Source: DASQDN01 sp963825845 (GTDB taxonomy: Bacteria > Acidobacteriota > Terriglobia > Bryobacterales > Bryobacteraceae). From it: a stretch of DNA of 64,000 bases. This document shows, piece after piece, positions 45,540 through 54,880 of this stretch (position 1 is its first letter; each line of letters begins with the position of its first letter). The stretch spans positions 1 to 64,000 of the forward strand of contig CAWGVL010000020.1 of assembly GCA_963825845.1 (NCBI GenBank), given 5' to 3'. The translations under genes were made by a program, and so were the position numbers. The notes beneath the pieces were generated by a model. The model ran no database searches and had not been told where the DNA came from. It worked only from the letters and a program-made list of their open reading frames with translations.

Positions 45540-47467
45540 TATGGAGCCTCCACGATGGACGCGGTTGCTGATTTGATGAACGCGCTCTGCCCGGCTGTGG
45601 CGCAACTAGCCTGTGTGATTGAGAGCACGAGTGGATCGCCACTGTTGCGCGTAATCTCGTTGGCGAAACTGGAAGACGCAGCCGTACTGGCCGCGCTCAC
45701 GCTTATCGTTGATGCGAGGGTCGGCGAGAACTGAGTAACCTCCAATATCACCGCGCCACTCTGGGAGGTACCCCCGAGGGATAGATACGCTATCTCGGTT
45801 CCGTTCAAAGTGGCATGTTTGATGCGGAACTGCATCGAATCCCCACTGGTCTTCCCAACATGAACTGTAATACGCGCTGTCTGGCCAATGGTCAGACCGC
45901 TTGGAATGGTAAGTGTTGTCATCAGCCCCGCCGTGTTGTTGCAAACAGGGGTGGTGCTGAGCGTTTGAACGACAGCCTTGGGGTTGGTGGAAGCCGGGGA
46001 AGCAACCGGAGCCGGTGTCGCGACAGATATGGTCTGTGTCCACAAGCTAGTACCCTGATCCCATATGAGCATGATCGGCTGACCCGCCTTAAGAATTACT
46101 GTTTCCGCGGCGAGTTTAAGGTTTTGGCTGCTACCGGAAGTCAATGTGAGGTCATTCGACCCTGTGTTCTGAATGATGCACATCTGGCCATCGCGAACCG
46201 GATCCGCAATCACCGGGGTCGATGTAAGAGTTATCGCAGACGTCGCGGAAACGGCGACTCTCGTCGCATTGCAAAGGATCGTTGATCCGGAGGAGAGACT
46301 CTGGACAGGCGTGGCTGGAAACGATGTGATTCCGCTTAACACGGTATTACTATCTGGAGCGGGTGTCGCGACAGATATGGTCTGTGTCCACAAGCTAGTA
46401 CCCTGATCCCATATGAGCATGATCGGCTGACCCGCCTTAAGAATTACTGTTTCCGCGGCGAGTTTAAGGTTTTGGCTGCTACCGGAAGTCAATGTGATGT
46501 CATTCGACCCCGTGTTTTGAATGATGCACACCTGGCCATCGCGAACTGGATCCGCAATCACCGGGGTCGATGTAAGAGTTACCGCAGACGTCGCTGAAAC
46601 GGCGACTCTCGTCGCATTGCAAAGGATCGTTGATCCGGAGGAGAGACTCTGGACAGGCGTGGCTGGAAACGATGTGATTCCGCTTAACACGGTATTACTA
46701 TCCGGAGCGGGTGTCGCGACAGATATGGTCTGTGTCCACAAGCTAGTACCCTGATCCCATATGAGCATGATCGGCTGACCCGCCTTAAGAATTACTGTTT
46801 CCGCGGCGAGTTTAAGGTTTTGGCTGCTACCGGAAGTCAATGTGATGTCATTGGACCCCGTGTTTTGAATGATGCACACCTGGCCATCGCGAACTGGATC
46901 CGCAATCACCGGGGTCGATGTAAGAGTTACCGCAGACGTCGCTGAAACGGCGACTCTCGTCGCATTGCAGAGGATCGTTGATCCGGAGGAGAGACTCTGG
47001 ACAGGCGTGGCTGGAAACGATGTGATTCCGCTTAACACGTTATTACTATCCGGCGTCGCTAGATTGCTGGTATCGACCGCCAGGGTGCATTCGCCTGTTG
47101 TTGCTTCCGTGCCACTGGTGCAGACAACATTCAAATAGGGGCCAGCACCGAGTGACCGTACGGTACTGTAGGGTGCCGTGATGACCGCGTTGTAGCGAAT
47201 CTCCGACCATGTGTTGGTAGCGGCGCATATAAACACATTCTGCCCGGCAGGCGCATCCGGCTTGAACCAGGTTTCCCCTACCTGACATGTAGCCGGCAGG
47301 GCTGACCCGACCGGAAATGGGCGCGTGGATACTGCGTTTGAAAAGTCGACGTTCTTCGTCTGGGAGCGCAGATCGACGCGCGTTTGCGCGGACATCGTTG
47401 CCAGTACAAACAAAAAGCCCAAGATAGGCAGGAACATATGGGCTCCCGCCCTTCGATACCACTTCAT
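45539..47467 (-). CDS. Secreted protein with three near-identical 116-residue repeats
   Basis: A 642-residue secreted protein. The signal peptide is in the first 27 residues (GFLFVLATMSAQ). Residues about 140-487 are three tandem copies of a 116-residue unit starting about SNNVLSGITSFPATPVQSL and ending in WTQTISVATPAPD, differing at only a few residues. The rest (about 490-642) is a beta-rich tail (VVQTLSTTPVCNN, then FSPTLASTISVSAAS). AAGGA lies about 9 nt before the ATG. The function is unknown; the setting with beta-helix proteins suggests a cell-surface or matrix role. It is first in a three-gene set with the two beta-helix genes. Confidence 0.85.
   Translation of the reverse strand: MKWYRRAGAHMFLPILGFLFVLATMSAQTRVDLRSQTKNVDFSNAVSTRPFPVGSALPATCQVGETWFKPDAPAGQNVFICAATNTWSEIRYNAVITAPYSTVRSLGAGPYLNVVCTSGTEATTGECTLAVDTSNLATPDSNNVLSGITSFPATPVQSLSSGSTILCNATRVAVSATSAVTLTSTPVIADPVRDGQVCIIQNTGSNDITLTSGSSQNLKLAAETVILKAGQPIMLIWDQGTSLWTQTISVATPAPDSNTVLSGITSFPATPVQSLSSGSTILCNATRVAVSATSAVTLTSTPVIADPVRDGQVCIIQNTGSNDITLTSGSSQNLKLAAETVILKAGQPIMLIWDQGTSLWTQTISVATPAPDSNTVLSGITSFPATPVQSLSSGSTILCNATRVAVSATSAITLTSTPVIADPVRDGQMCIIQNTGSNDLTLTSGSSQNLKLAAETVILKAGQPIMLIWDQGTSLWTQTISVATPAPVASPASTNPKAVVQTLSTTPVCNNTAGLMTTLTIPSGLTIGQTARITVHVGKTSGDSMQFRIKHATLNGTEIAYLSLGGTSQSGAVILEVTQFSPTLASTISVSAASTAASSSFANEITRNSGDPLVLSITQASCATAGQSAFIKSATASIVEAP
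46011..47054 (-). repeat. Tandem triplication of a 348-bp coding unit
   Basis: Three adjacent copies with a period of 348 bp (for example the word CTGTGTCCACAAGCTAGTA recurs every 348 bases). The copies are almost identical at DNA level, including third codon positions, so duplication is recent or gene conversion keeps them alike. The reading frame is preserved. Boundaries are good to about 10 bp. Confidence 0.9.
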
Positions 47468-47857
47468 TTTGGTAATTTCCTTAGTCGAAATCCGCAGGCA
47501 GGATCCTGCGGGCAGGGACGGACGTCCCGCGATTAACTTGTATCACGCCGTCAAGCAAAGAATGGCTTTAATTATGCCTAAGTGCAAGAAAACACGAAAA
47601 CTTAACTCGTGTGAATGACTCACCGGCGGTGTGCGAGAAATGAGGGTGAAACGGAAAAGCAGCTTCAGATATGAAGATTTGGCTGCACGCGAATTGTGGC
47701 CGGCGCGTTTCTGGAGCTATTGCCCGTTAGTGAATGTGGTCCGGACGCTTTCGTGCTGTACATGTGCACAACGCAGTGTGGCCTCTGCCTCGAGGCAGAA
47801 TGCACGTGAAGGAAAGTTATCATTTTTCCAAGCATCCTTCGCTTCGCGGCAGAGGAG
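47468..47857. other. Intergenic gap upstream of the repeat protein
   Basis: It must contain the leftward promoter of the repeat protein; I see no strong -35/-10 pair. The right half leads into the decayed transposase. No gene is supported. Confidence 0.4.
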
Positions 47858-48920
47858 GTCAAGATCAGACAAGTAACCGTTCCTTCCTGTGCAGGGCTGA
47901 TGTTCACCAGAGGTCGGTGGCCGCTTGCATCCGGATTTCAAACAACCCGCGTGTGGAGCTTGCCTGGAAGTCCGGGCAAGAAGACGGATCAAATCGATTG
48001 CGAACGGCTGGCGGGATTGCACCAGTACGCGTTGGTCCGACGGAGTTTCATTCCACTGGCGCCGATTCGCGAGTTGCGAGATCTCACACGGCGGCGGACG
48101 CATTTACAGCAACGTGATCAACCGCATTCGCCGGTTGCTGGAGACGGCCAACATCGAGTTGGCCTCGGTAATGAGCAATGTCGTCGGGGACACGGGCCGG
48201 TCCATCCTGGAGGGTTTAGCAACAACCAAGCTGAACCGACCGGAGATCTTCGCAGATTTTGCGAAAGGCTCCCTAAGCAGAAGAAAGAGGAGATCCGCAA
48301 GCGCTGCGGCGCCTCCCGATCACGGAACACTTCCAATTCATGCTTTCCGAGTTACCGGATGAACTGGAACGGCTCGACAAGAAAGTCGATGCGATGGAGG
48401 TCCGATCCGGCAGAAGATGATCCCCTACGACGCGCACATTTTGCATTGCGCACGGTGCCCGGCATCCAGCGGATCACGGGCTGGACCATCATTACAGAGA
48501 TTGGCGTCGACATGAGCAAGTTTCCGACGCCAGAGCAACTGGCGAGCTGGGCCGGTTTGTGTCCGGGCAATTCGGAAAGCGCGGCAGCGCAAATCGGCGA
48601 AAACTCGCAAGGGCGACGGGTATCTTCGACGTATGCTGACACAAACCGCATGGGCCATCGCGCGGCGCAAGGATGGCGGATTTCTGACCACGATGTTCTT
48701 CCGCATCGGCGGCACGCTGCCATGAAGAAGGCCGCCGTTGCGGGCGCCCACAAAGTGCTGGTTACCATCCACCGAATGTTCAGCCGTGAACGTCGATTAC
48801 GTCGATCCAGGAGCGGATTACCTGGACCGACTGCATCCCGAACGCACGACTAAACGGCTGGTACAACGGCTCGAGCAACTCGGGTTGGACGTCGTTGTTC
48901 GTGCCCGCTCCACAGCCTAA
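47858..48920 (+). pseudogene. Degraded IS110-type transposase
   Basis: Pieces of an IS110-family transposase follow one another in changing frames: VPSCAGL then DVHQRSVAACIRI at about 47.88-47.93 kb (the DEDD N-domain opening), GKKTDQIDCERLAG and SFIPLAPIRELRDLTRRRTHL to 48.10, SNVINRIRRLLETANIELASV to 48.25, HFQFMLSELPDELERLDKK at 48.33, VPGIQRITGWTIITEIGVD and ASWAGLCPGNSESA to 48.58, LTQTAWAIARRKDGGF to 48.72, KKAAVAGAHKVLV to 48.77, and YLDRLHPERTTKRLVQRLE to 48.90. At least seven frame changes are needed, so it is long dead. I found no terminal repeats, as expected for IS110. Confidence 0.85.
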
Positions 48921-49174
48921 CTCGCTGATGCGACGGCGCCAGGTTTCGAAGGAACGGGAAAAGCAGAGGCGCGATTGTTGCAGTGACCGGGAACCCTTGC
49001 GCATGACATACGCATACCGGATACTGGTGCGTTGGAGCCGGCGGGCATTATAGGTTTTGAGCGCTTCCGCCGAACTATTCTTCTGATCCTTCTTTCGGAC
49101 ACAATGACTTCCAGTTTCCGGCGCTGCTCGTCGTGGGTCGCCGCCGCTATCTCTCCGTCATCGATGTGCAAACA
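48921..49174. other. Gap between transposase remnant and methyltransferase
   Basis: These 254 bases show no recognisable gene. The left part may be the right end of the dead insertion sequence. Confidence 0.4.
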
Positions 49175-49807
49175 ATGAATAGTTCTGCCATTGAGTATCA
49201 CGAGCGGGAACTTCGCATTGCCTTAGACCCGTCGAACCCGAGGCGTGTTGTGCCCGATACGCGCGGCGCAGTTTCGGTCCTCGATATCGGCTGCGGGGCC
49301 GGCCAGACATTGATCGCTCTTCCTGCAGGCAAACGCCGTGTTGGTGTCGATATTGATGAGGAGGCAGTGCGAATCGGAACAAAGTGGCCCGAGACTGCCC
49401 ATGTTCTCCTGGCCGCCGCGCGAGGTGAAAGCTTGCCGTTCCCCGATGCCAGCTTCGATTTCGTATATTCCCGGGTAGCTCTGCCTTACATGAATGTTTC
49501 ATCGGCTCTGACCGAAATGCGACGCGTTTTGCGACCTGGAGGCCGCATTTGGCTGACGCTCCACCCGGTCGCGATTCCCATCGCGCAATTCGTACGCGGT
49601 AATCTGAAAGGCAAAATTTATGCTTCCTATGTGGTCCTCAACGGCATCGGACTGCACTTCACCGGCCGCACGTTCGATTTCGGCAACAATCGTTGTGAGT
49701 CCTTTCAAACTCGCCGCGGGATGACTATCGCGCTTCGCCGGGCCGGCTTTTCCGGAATTGACTTCCACGGAACCAGCAATCACTTCATTGTCACGGCGAA
49801 CGGCTAA
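49175..49807 (+). CDS. Class I SAM-dependent methyltransferase
   Basis: A 210-residue methyltransferase of the ubiquinone/menaquinone-type family. Motif I is VSVLDIGCGAGQTLIALPAG, then FDFVYSRVALPYM and ALTEMRRVLRPGGRIWLTLHPV, a pattern typical of Methyltransf_11. The start at 49175 removes 14 residues of the longest frame that have no counterpart in the family. It is followed on the same strand by the deacetylase gene after 46 bases. The substrate is unknown. Confidence 0.82.
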   Translation: MNSSAIEYHERELRIALDPSNPRRVVPDTRGAVSVLDIGCGAGQTLIALPAGKRRVGVDIDEEAVRIGTKWPETAHVLLAAARGESLPFPDASFDFVYSRVALPYMNVSSALTEMRRVLRPGGRIWLTLHPVAIPIAQFVRGNLKGKIYASYVVLNGIGLHFTGRTFDFGNNRCESFQTRRGMTIALRRAGFSGIDFHGTSNHFIVTANG

Positions 49808-49853
49808 ATCCCTGCGATATTCTGGGTATGATGAGAACGGCTTTCGTGCTGCA

Positions 49854-50912
49854 ATGCAAATGAAACGCGCGGCCAAACAGGCCGTCTTGCGGGCAGCCAA
49901 AGCCTCCGGGTACTTCCGGCGTCTCGGCCGGTCGCTCTGGCGCCGCGATCGAGCCCTGATTCTCGCGTGGCATGGCGTATCGTTGCGCGACGAGCACGAA
50001 TGGAATCCATACCTTTTCATCAGCCCGGAATTTCTTGACGCCCGTCTGACTACGATTCGGGAGAACGGTTATACAATCATCGGCCTGGATGAGGCGGTGC
50101 GAGGTCTTGCCCGAGGCAGTCTCCCGGAGCGCAGTGTCGTTCTTACATTTGACGATGGCTATTATAATTTCTACAGCCACGCGGTTCCCGTTTTGAAGAA
50201 GCACGGCGCTCCAGCAACCGTATACCTGACCACGTACTATGTAGATAATAATCGGCCGGTGCCGTATCTGTCGGTGTCGTATCTGCTCTGGCGTAAGCGC
50301 GAAGCCGGTATTGTCCGCGTAACTGCGCTACCGGGTTTTGAATCAGCCAATATCAGTGATCCCGACGTCCGGCAAGCGATTCACAAAGCGTTTGTGCATC
50401 ACGCTGATTCCAACCGTCTGACCGCCGAAGAGAAGAATGCCCTACTCGGACGTCTCGCGCGCGACCTGGGCATTGACATCGACCGCTTTTCGTTGGAAGA
50501 GCGCATTATGAACCTGATGACTCCGGATCAGGTAGCAACTCTGCCGGAGTCTGGTGTTGTCTCCGTGGATTTGCACACGCACCGGCATCGGGTCCCGCTT
50601 AACGAATCGTTGTTTAGTCGTGAAATCATAGACAACCAAACTCGTATTACCTCAATGACCGGTATTTCTTCGGATCACTTCTGCTATCCGAGCGGTGTTT
50701 GGGCTCACCAAATGCTGCCTTGGCTGAAACAGAATGGGGTCCGGTCTGCCACGACGTGCATTCACGGTCTCGCTGCTGTTGGAGACAACCCCTTACTGCT
50801 ACCGCGCTTCCTCGACCACACAAACACTTCGGCCGTCGAGTTCGAAGCATGGTTGTGTGGTTTTGCACAGCGACTTCCCAGTCCGCACAAGACCACGGCA
50901 GCGACTGCGTAG
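49854..50912 (+). CDS. Polysaccharide deacetylase (NodB-type) family protein
   Basis: A 352-residue protein with a basic N-tail, probably membrane-near. Motif 1 is VVLTFDDGYYNFYSHAVPVLKKHG (catalytic-type TFDDGY), motif 2 is SVDLHTHRHR, a variant of the SHTxxH metal motif, and the third block is HFCYPSGVW. The large middle insert is common in exopolysaccharide deacetylases. It may remove acetyl groups from amino sugars of the polymer. The start at 49854 is one of two adjacent methionines (also 49860). It is followed by the CelD-like protein after 11 bases, so the two form an operon. Confidence 0.85.
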   Translation: MQMKRAAKQAVLRAAKASGYFRRLGRSLWRRDRALILAWHGVSLRDEHEWNPYLFISPEFLDARLTTIRENGYTIIGLDEAVRGLARGSLPERSVVLTFDDGYYNFYSHAVPVLKKHGAPATVYLTTYYVDNNRPVPYLSVSYLLWRKREAGIVRVTALPGFESANISDPDVRQAIHKAFVHHADSNRLTAEEKNALLGRLARDLGIDIDRFSLEERIMNLMTPDQVATLPESGVVSVDLHTHRHRVPLNESLFSREIIDNQTRITSMTGISSDHFCYPSGVWAHQMLPWLKQNGVRSATTCIHGLAAVGDNPLLLPRFLDHTNTSAVEFEAWLCGFAQRLPSPHKTTAATA

Positions 50913-50923
50913 GCGCGAAGCGT

Positions 50924-52675
50924 ATGCCCGAGAAAACCGGCGCTATCGCCACCTATTGCATAACCAGTTTGGCTGAACTCGAGCGCGAACTGGATGCGTC
51001 TCTTCGCGAATGGAATGACATAGTTCATACGGATCCGCTGGCCAGTGTTTTTCAGGGGCCGGGCTGGTGCATGAACTGGTACAGATCGTACAGCGCGGAC
51101 TATACGCCGTTCGTTATTACAGTCCGCGATGGCGACCGATTAACGGGAATCGTGCCGCTTGCCGTTGACCGTCGCTCAGGGGAAGCCATTTTCGCCAGTG
51201 GCAGCATGGCCGATTATCGCGATGTCGCCGCTATGTCTGGATACCGGGGAACCGTCGTTCGGGAATTGATCCGTGTGTTCCGGGCCAATCGTTTTAGCGG
51301 CCCCTTGCGTGTCGGCTGGATCGACCCCGCCTCCGATACGCCCGAAAACATTGTCCGGATCTGCCAGGAACAGAGTCTCGATTTTCATGTGCATCCGCAC
51401 GCCTGCTGGCGGTGGTTTCCAATGGAAGGCGAGAACCTGAACAAGAAATTCAGCCGTGTCAAAACACACCTGAATCACTTCAAACGTCAGGGTGAAGTCA
51501 CATTCGACGTCATCACTCGCCCGGAGGATTGGCTTCGGTTCCGCGACGAGTTCTTCCAACAGCACTCACTCCGCCAGCTTCAGGCGGGCCGTGATGTTTC
51601 CTTTGATGACGAACGGAAGCAGAACTTTTACGACCGTTTGCTAGCCGATCCTCTTGTCAAGGCGCATGTCACTGCGCTCCGCGTAGACGGACGGCTTCTT
51701 GCCGGTCACGTCGGTCTCGTCTGGCGCGATGTGCTTCTTCTCGGCGCGCCATCGATCAGCATTGAGGATGAGGGTCGCTCCCCTGCGCTGATCCTCATCT
51801 CCTGGATCATTCAGAACTCGCAGGAATTGGGATTGAAGGGTTTTGACCTGACCATCGGCGATAGCGAGTTCAAACGTCGTATCGGGAATCAGCGTTTCGA
51901 GTTGCAAACGATCAGTATTTTTACTCGTCGGCGGGATTTTCTAGCAGTTCGGGCACGCACCGCGGCTGTGGAACTCGTCAAATCCGCGGTTGCCAAGGCC
52001 GTCGGCCCCGATGCATGGGAGGACAAGGTTAAGGAACTCGCACGGCAGGCCGGAAATGTCGCCACGCGTCTTCGCTATGCCGGTCCTGTCAGCGCGCTAC
52101 GGGCAGCCGCTGCGCCCGTGTGGGAGCGTCGGAGTGTTGTGTTGTACGAGGTAACCAGCGAGGGTTTTCGTCCGTGCCGAGCGCCGGCCGACATCACGCT
52201 AAGCGAGAACCGGATGACCGATTTGCTGCTCTGGAAGGGAGGCGACTTTAACACCGATTTCGCCATTGGTGGGTTGGCACGGTCCTGCGCCCGGCTTCGC
52301 ACAGCCGGCCATTCGATTCATACGGCGTTGGTTGGAGACTCACTTGTGGCGTGGGGTTGCTCGGTTGCTCCAGACGGGCCTCTCCCCGTTCCTGAAGCTC
52401 CGGGCGTGACATTTGAGTGTGAGCCTGGTTCGGCGGTACTGACGAGCTTTTGGTTTACACCGCAGAGTTGCGGGACTTCGCTGCCCACCACTTTCTTGGG
52501 CCGGCTTGTACAGAAACGCCTCGACCAAGGCGCACCGCGAGTTTATCTCATCGCGTCCGCGGCGGACAATATCCTGAGCGCGACCGCCGAAGAACTCGGA
52601 TTTATCGCGATCCGTAGATGGAATTATGAAAAAGTACTGCGTAAGGAGACCGTAAGCTCAAAGCTGAGAGATTAA
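50924..52675 (+). CDS. CelD/BcsL-like GNAT-fold protein with two halves
   Basis: A 583-residue protein. The N-half has the CelD-like opening (LAELERELDASLREWNDI, VFQGPGWCMNWYRSYSADYTPFVITVRDGDRLTGIVPLA) and the GNAT block GLKGFDLTIGDSEFKRRIGNQRFEL at about 305. The C-half (about 390-583) is a second GNAT-like part with VLTSFWFTPQSCGTSL. Such proteins help cellulose or other polysaccharide assembly and may be acyltransferases. The ATG at 50924 is 11 bases after the deacetylase stop; an earlier start would overlap that gene. Substrate and acyl donor are unknown. Confidence 0.8.
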   Translation: MPEKTGAIATYCITSLAELERELDASLREWNDIVHTDPLASVFQGPGWCMNWYRSYSADYTPFVITVRDGDRLTGIVPLAVDRRSGEAIFASGSMADYRDVAAMSGYRGTVVRELIRVFRANRFSGPLRVGWIDPASDTPENIVRICQEQSLDFHVHPHACWRWFPMEGENLNKKFSRVKTHLNHFKRQGEVTFDVITRPEDWLRFRDEFFQQHSLRQLQAGRDVSFDDERKQNFYDRLLADPLVKAHVTALRVDGRLLAGHVGLVWRDVLLLGAPSISIEDEGRSPALILISWIIQNSQELGLKGFDLTIGDSEFKRRIGNQRFELQTISIFTRRRDFLAVRARTAAVELVKSAVAKAVGPDAWEDKVKELARQAGNVATRLRYAGPVSALRAAAAPVWERRSVVLYEVTSEGFRPCRAPADITLSENRMTDLLLWKGGDFNTDFAIGGLARSCARLRTAGHSIHTALVGDSLVAWGCSVAPDGPLPVPEAPGVTFECEPGSAVLTSFWFTPQSCGTSLPTTFLGRLVQKRLDQGAPRVYLIASAADNILSATAEELGFIAIRRWNYEKVLRKETVSSKLRD

Positions 52676-52777
52676 GCTTCGGCGTCAAGGCGCTCTGAGA
52701 CGAAGATGGCACTCTTCGCATCGATGCGATTCGCCCAACAGCCCGAGTGCGTGGTTCAGCAAAAACGCGGGTAGAGG

Positions 52778-52981
52778 TTACTGGTCTTTCTGTTGCTTCT
52801 TCCAAAAACCGGTAACCAGCAGTCGAAGGCGGCGGAGGTAAAACATTCCGCCGACAAACCCTGCGGCGATCAGTTGCCAGATAAGGGCTCCTGTCCCTGG
52901 ATCCGTATATGCCTTGGCTTCCATCTCGACGCCGACAAATAGGCAAAGCAACAGAATGGGAATGCGCAAGTGGTGGCTCAT
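52778..52981 (-). CDS. Small membrane protein with a YTDPGTG motif
   Basis: A 67-residue protein with a first hydrophobic segment (IPILLLCLFVGVEMEAKA, possibly a signal), the motif YTDPGTGALIWQLI and a second hydrophobic stretch running into the basic FYLRRLRLLVTGFWKK tail. Short proteins with Y-x-DPG-[ST]-G recur in polysaccharide gene clusters of several phyla. The function is not known. It is opposite in direction to its neighbours. The ATG at 52981 is preferred to an in-frame start at 53035, which would add 18 residues without the hydrophobic segment. Confidence 0.6.
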   Translation of the reverse strand: MSHHLRIPILLLCLFVGVEMEAKAYTDPGTGALIWQLIAAGFVGGMFYLRRLRLLVTGFWKKQQKDQ

Positions 52982-53185
52982 GACTCTGCTCGGCAGTTTA
53001 CCAATTGTTACAGCCTTGTTGTCAAGACATTTCAACCGTATGTACGCACGGTAACAGTCGCAACTGTTCAGTTAATGTCCCAATGAAGCCGGCCAAGCCC
53101 TTTCGAATCCTGCGTGGAGCTCGTCAAATCGCTTCTGATGACCGTTACCCGTCTCATATCTGAACGTTACAGTCGTATGTATACG

Positions 53186-53191
53186 TATACT
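53186..53191 (+). promoter_or_regulatory. -10 element (TATACT) 7 nt before the start codon
   Basis: Placed so that transcription of the 499-residue methyltransferase would start at its ATG (53199). It overlaps the 12-bp palindrome GTATACGTATAC. No -35 is clear. Confidence 0.4.
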
Positions 53192-53198
53192 GGTACGG

Positions 53199-54698
53199 AT
53201 GACGGGCATCCCTGGCGCATACGAGGCACCCACAGCGCTGAACGCTTCCGGCGGAACACCACGCATATCTGCATCGTTCCGTGACCCTGCAGGTTTTCTA
53301 TTCCCATTAGACGGCCGGATTTTTCGGTTCATCAAGGATGACGGCTTAGACGACTACGACGGATTCGCACGTTCTCAAGCAGGACAAAAGTTCAGCAATT
53401 CAGGCCAGATTGTTTCTACGCGTACGCTGACTGCTGAAGAGACCGCTCAACTCCGTCAAGAACCTCGTCTACAGACACTTCTGTCCGGGTTGGGAACTGG
53501 CCGAATTATCGAGCATGAACGAATCGATTTTCCTTCGTTCCCATATGAATGGTGTGCGGAGATGCTCCATGCAGCAGGACAGCTCACGATCCAGATTGCG
53601 CTGGAACTTCTGCCGGAGGGTATCGGACTTAAGGACGGAACTCCGTACAACATACTGTTCCGAGGGCCGAATCCCGTTTTCATCGATCTGTTGTCGTTCG
53701 AACGACGTGACCCGCATGATCCCATGTGGCTGCCGTACGCGCAGTTTACCCGGATGTTTCTGCTTCCGTTGCTCGCGTACAAGTATTACGGCGTTCAGCT
53801 AAGTGAAGTATTCACCACGAGGCGTGATGGTCTGGAGCATGATGAAGTCTACCGATTGAGCAGCCCGTTGCAGCGCCTGAAGCCGTCATTTCTATCGCTC
53901 GTTTCCATGCCGACGTGGCTGGCGGCGAGACGGAATCCCGACGATCAAAAGATATATCAGGCCAGGAAGTTAAAAAACCCCGAGCAGGCCACGTTCATCC
54001 TTGAATCAACGCTGCGCGGATTGCGAAAGAAGTTGGACAAGCTCGCTCCTAAGGTGGGACTTTCGTCTGCGTGGTCTGACTACACTGTCTGTAATAACAA
54101 TTATTCGTCAGATCAAGCCGGGGTAAAAGAACGATTTGTTCATGACACGTTGAAAGAGTTCGCGCCAAGTCGTGTGCTCGACATCGGGTGCAACACCGGG
54201 CAGTTCAGCGCGATCGCGGCCAGACTGGGTGCAAGTGTCGTGGCGATCGATTATGATCCGGTCGTTGCTGGAGAGGTCTGGCGCAAGAGCAGGGCGGAAA
54301 ACCTTAACATCCTTCCACTTGTAGTAAATCTGAGTAGACCGACTCCCGCCACCGGTTGGAGAAATGATGAATGTCCGTCATTCATTCAGCGGGCCCGCGG
54401 TCACTTTGACGCTCTGCTGATGCTTGCCGTCATTCATCACATGATGGTCACCGATCGCATTCCTCTCGTGGAAATTATCGACCTTGCGGCGGAGTTGACG
54501 CGTGATCTGGTTATTATCGAATTTATTGCGCCCGCCGATTCCATGTTCCGCCGGATTACCCGCGGTCGTGATCATCTGCACGCGGACCTTACTGAAACGG
54601 TTTTTGAAAACACCGCATTAAACCGATTTGATATTTTGCGAAAACATCACATTGAAGGCTCGAGCCGCACGCTATATGCTCTGCGCCGCAAACCGTAG
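53199..54698 (+). CDS. SAM-dependent methyltransferase with NoeA-like N-terminal half
   Basis: A 499-residue protein. The N-half (about 20-290) has WLPYAQFTRMFLLPLLAYKYYG and GTPYNILFRGPNPVFIDLLSFERRDP, a pattern I associate with rhizobial NoeA and related proteins. The C-half (about 305-499) is a Rossmann methyltransferase: ASRVLDIGCNTG-type motif I (SRVLDIGCNTGQFSAIAARLGASVVAID), then HFDALLMLAVIHHMM and DLVIIEFI. It is possibly a host- or surface-polysaccharide modification methyltransferase. The NoeA link rests on memory of the family and is moderate. It is the first gene in a run of polysaccharide modifiers up to 56.4 kb. Confidence 0.75.
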   Translation: MTGIPGAYEAPTALNASGGTPRISASFRDPAGFLFPLDGRIFRFIKDDGLDDYDGFARSQAGQKFSNSGQIVSTRTLTAEETAQLRQEPRLQTLLSGLGTGRIIEHERIDFPSFPYEWCAEMLHAAGQLTIQIALELLPEGIGLKDGTPYNILFRGPNPVFIDLLSFERRDPHDPMWLPYAQFTRMFLLPLLAYKYYGVQLSEVFTTRRDGLEHDEVYRLSSPLQRLKPSFLSLVSMPTWLAARRNPDDQKIYQARKLKNPEQATFILESTLRGLRKKLDKLAPKVGLSSAWSDYTVCNNNYSSDQAGVKERFVHDTLKEFAPSRVLDIGCNTGQFSAIAARLGASVVAIDYDPVVAGEVWRKSRAENLNILPLVVNLSRPTPATGWRNDECPSFIQRARGHFDALLMLAVIHHMMVTDRIPLVEIIDLAAELTRDLVIIEFIAPADSMFRRITRGRDHLHADLTETVFENTALNRFDILRKHHIEGSSRTLYALRRKP

Positions 54699-54868
54699 GC
54701 ACTAACGTGTTGTTACCGAAGATCCATCCCCTCCCAGCGCGGTGAGCGGTGGCGGGTGCCTCAGTCCATGTTGCCTGATCCACAGAGAACAGTGCCGAGG
54801 CGATGCACAAGCGGCCGCCCTACCTAAGAAGCAATGGCAATGCGGAGGGATCAACCGAGGAGTGTCGG

Positions 54869-54874
54869 TATAAT
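54869..54874 (+). promoter_or_regulatory. -10 element (TATAAT) 6 nt before the start codon
   Basis: A perfect hexamer only 6 nt from the ATG at 54881, so the transcript would begin at the start codon. No -35 is clear. Confidence 0.5.
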
Positions 54875-54880
54875 GACACG

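Noticed and set aside
46011..47054. 348-bp repeats considered as non-coding tandem repeats
   Set aside because: They lie in frame inside a signal-peptide-bearing gene and encode the same 116 residues each time.
48917..49201. Minus-strand open frame after the transposase remnant
   Set aside because: Basic, low-complexity and opposite to the methyltransferase start region; no evidence for a gene.
53178..53189. 12-bp palindrome GTATACGTATAC as an independent operator
   Set aside because: It overlaps the likely -10 element and AT-alternating palindromes arise easily; no second copy was found.
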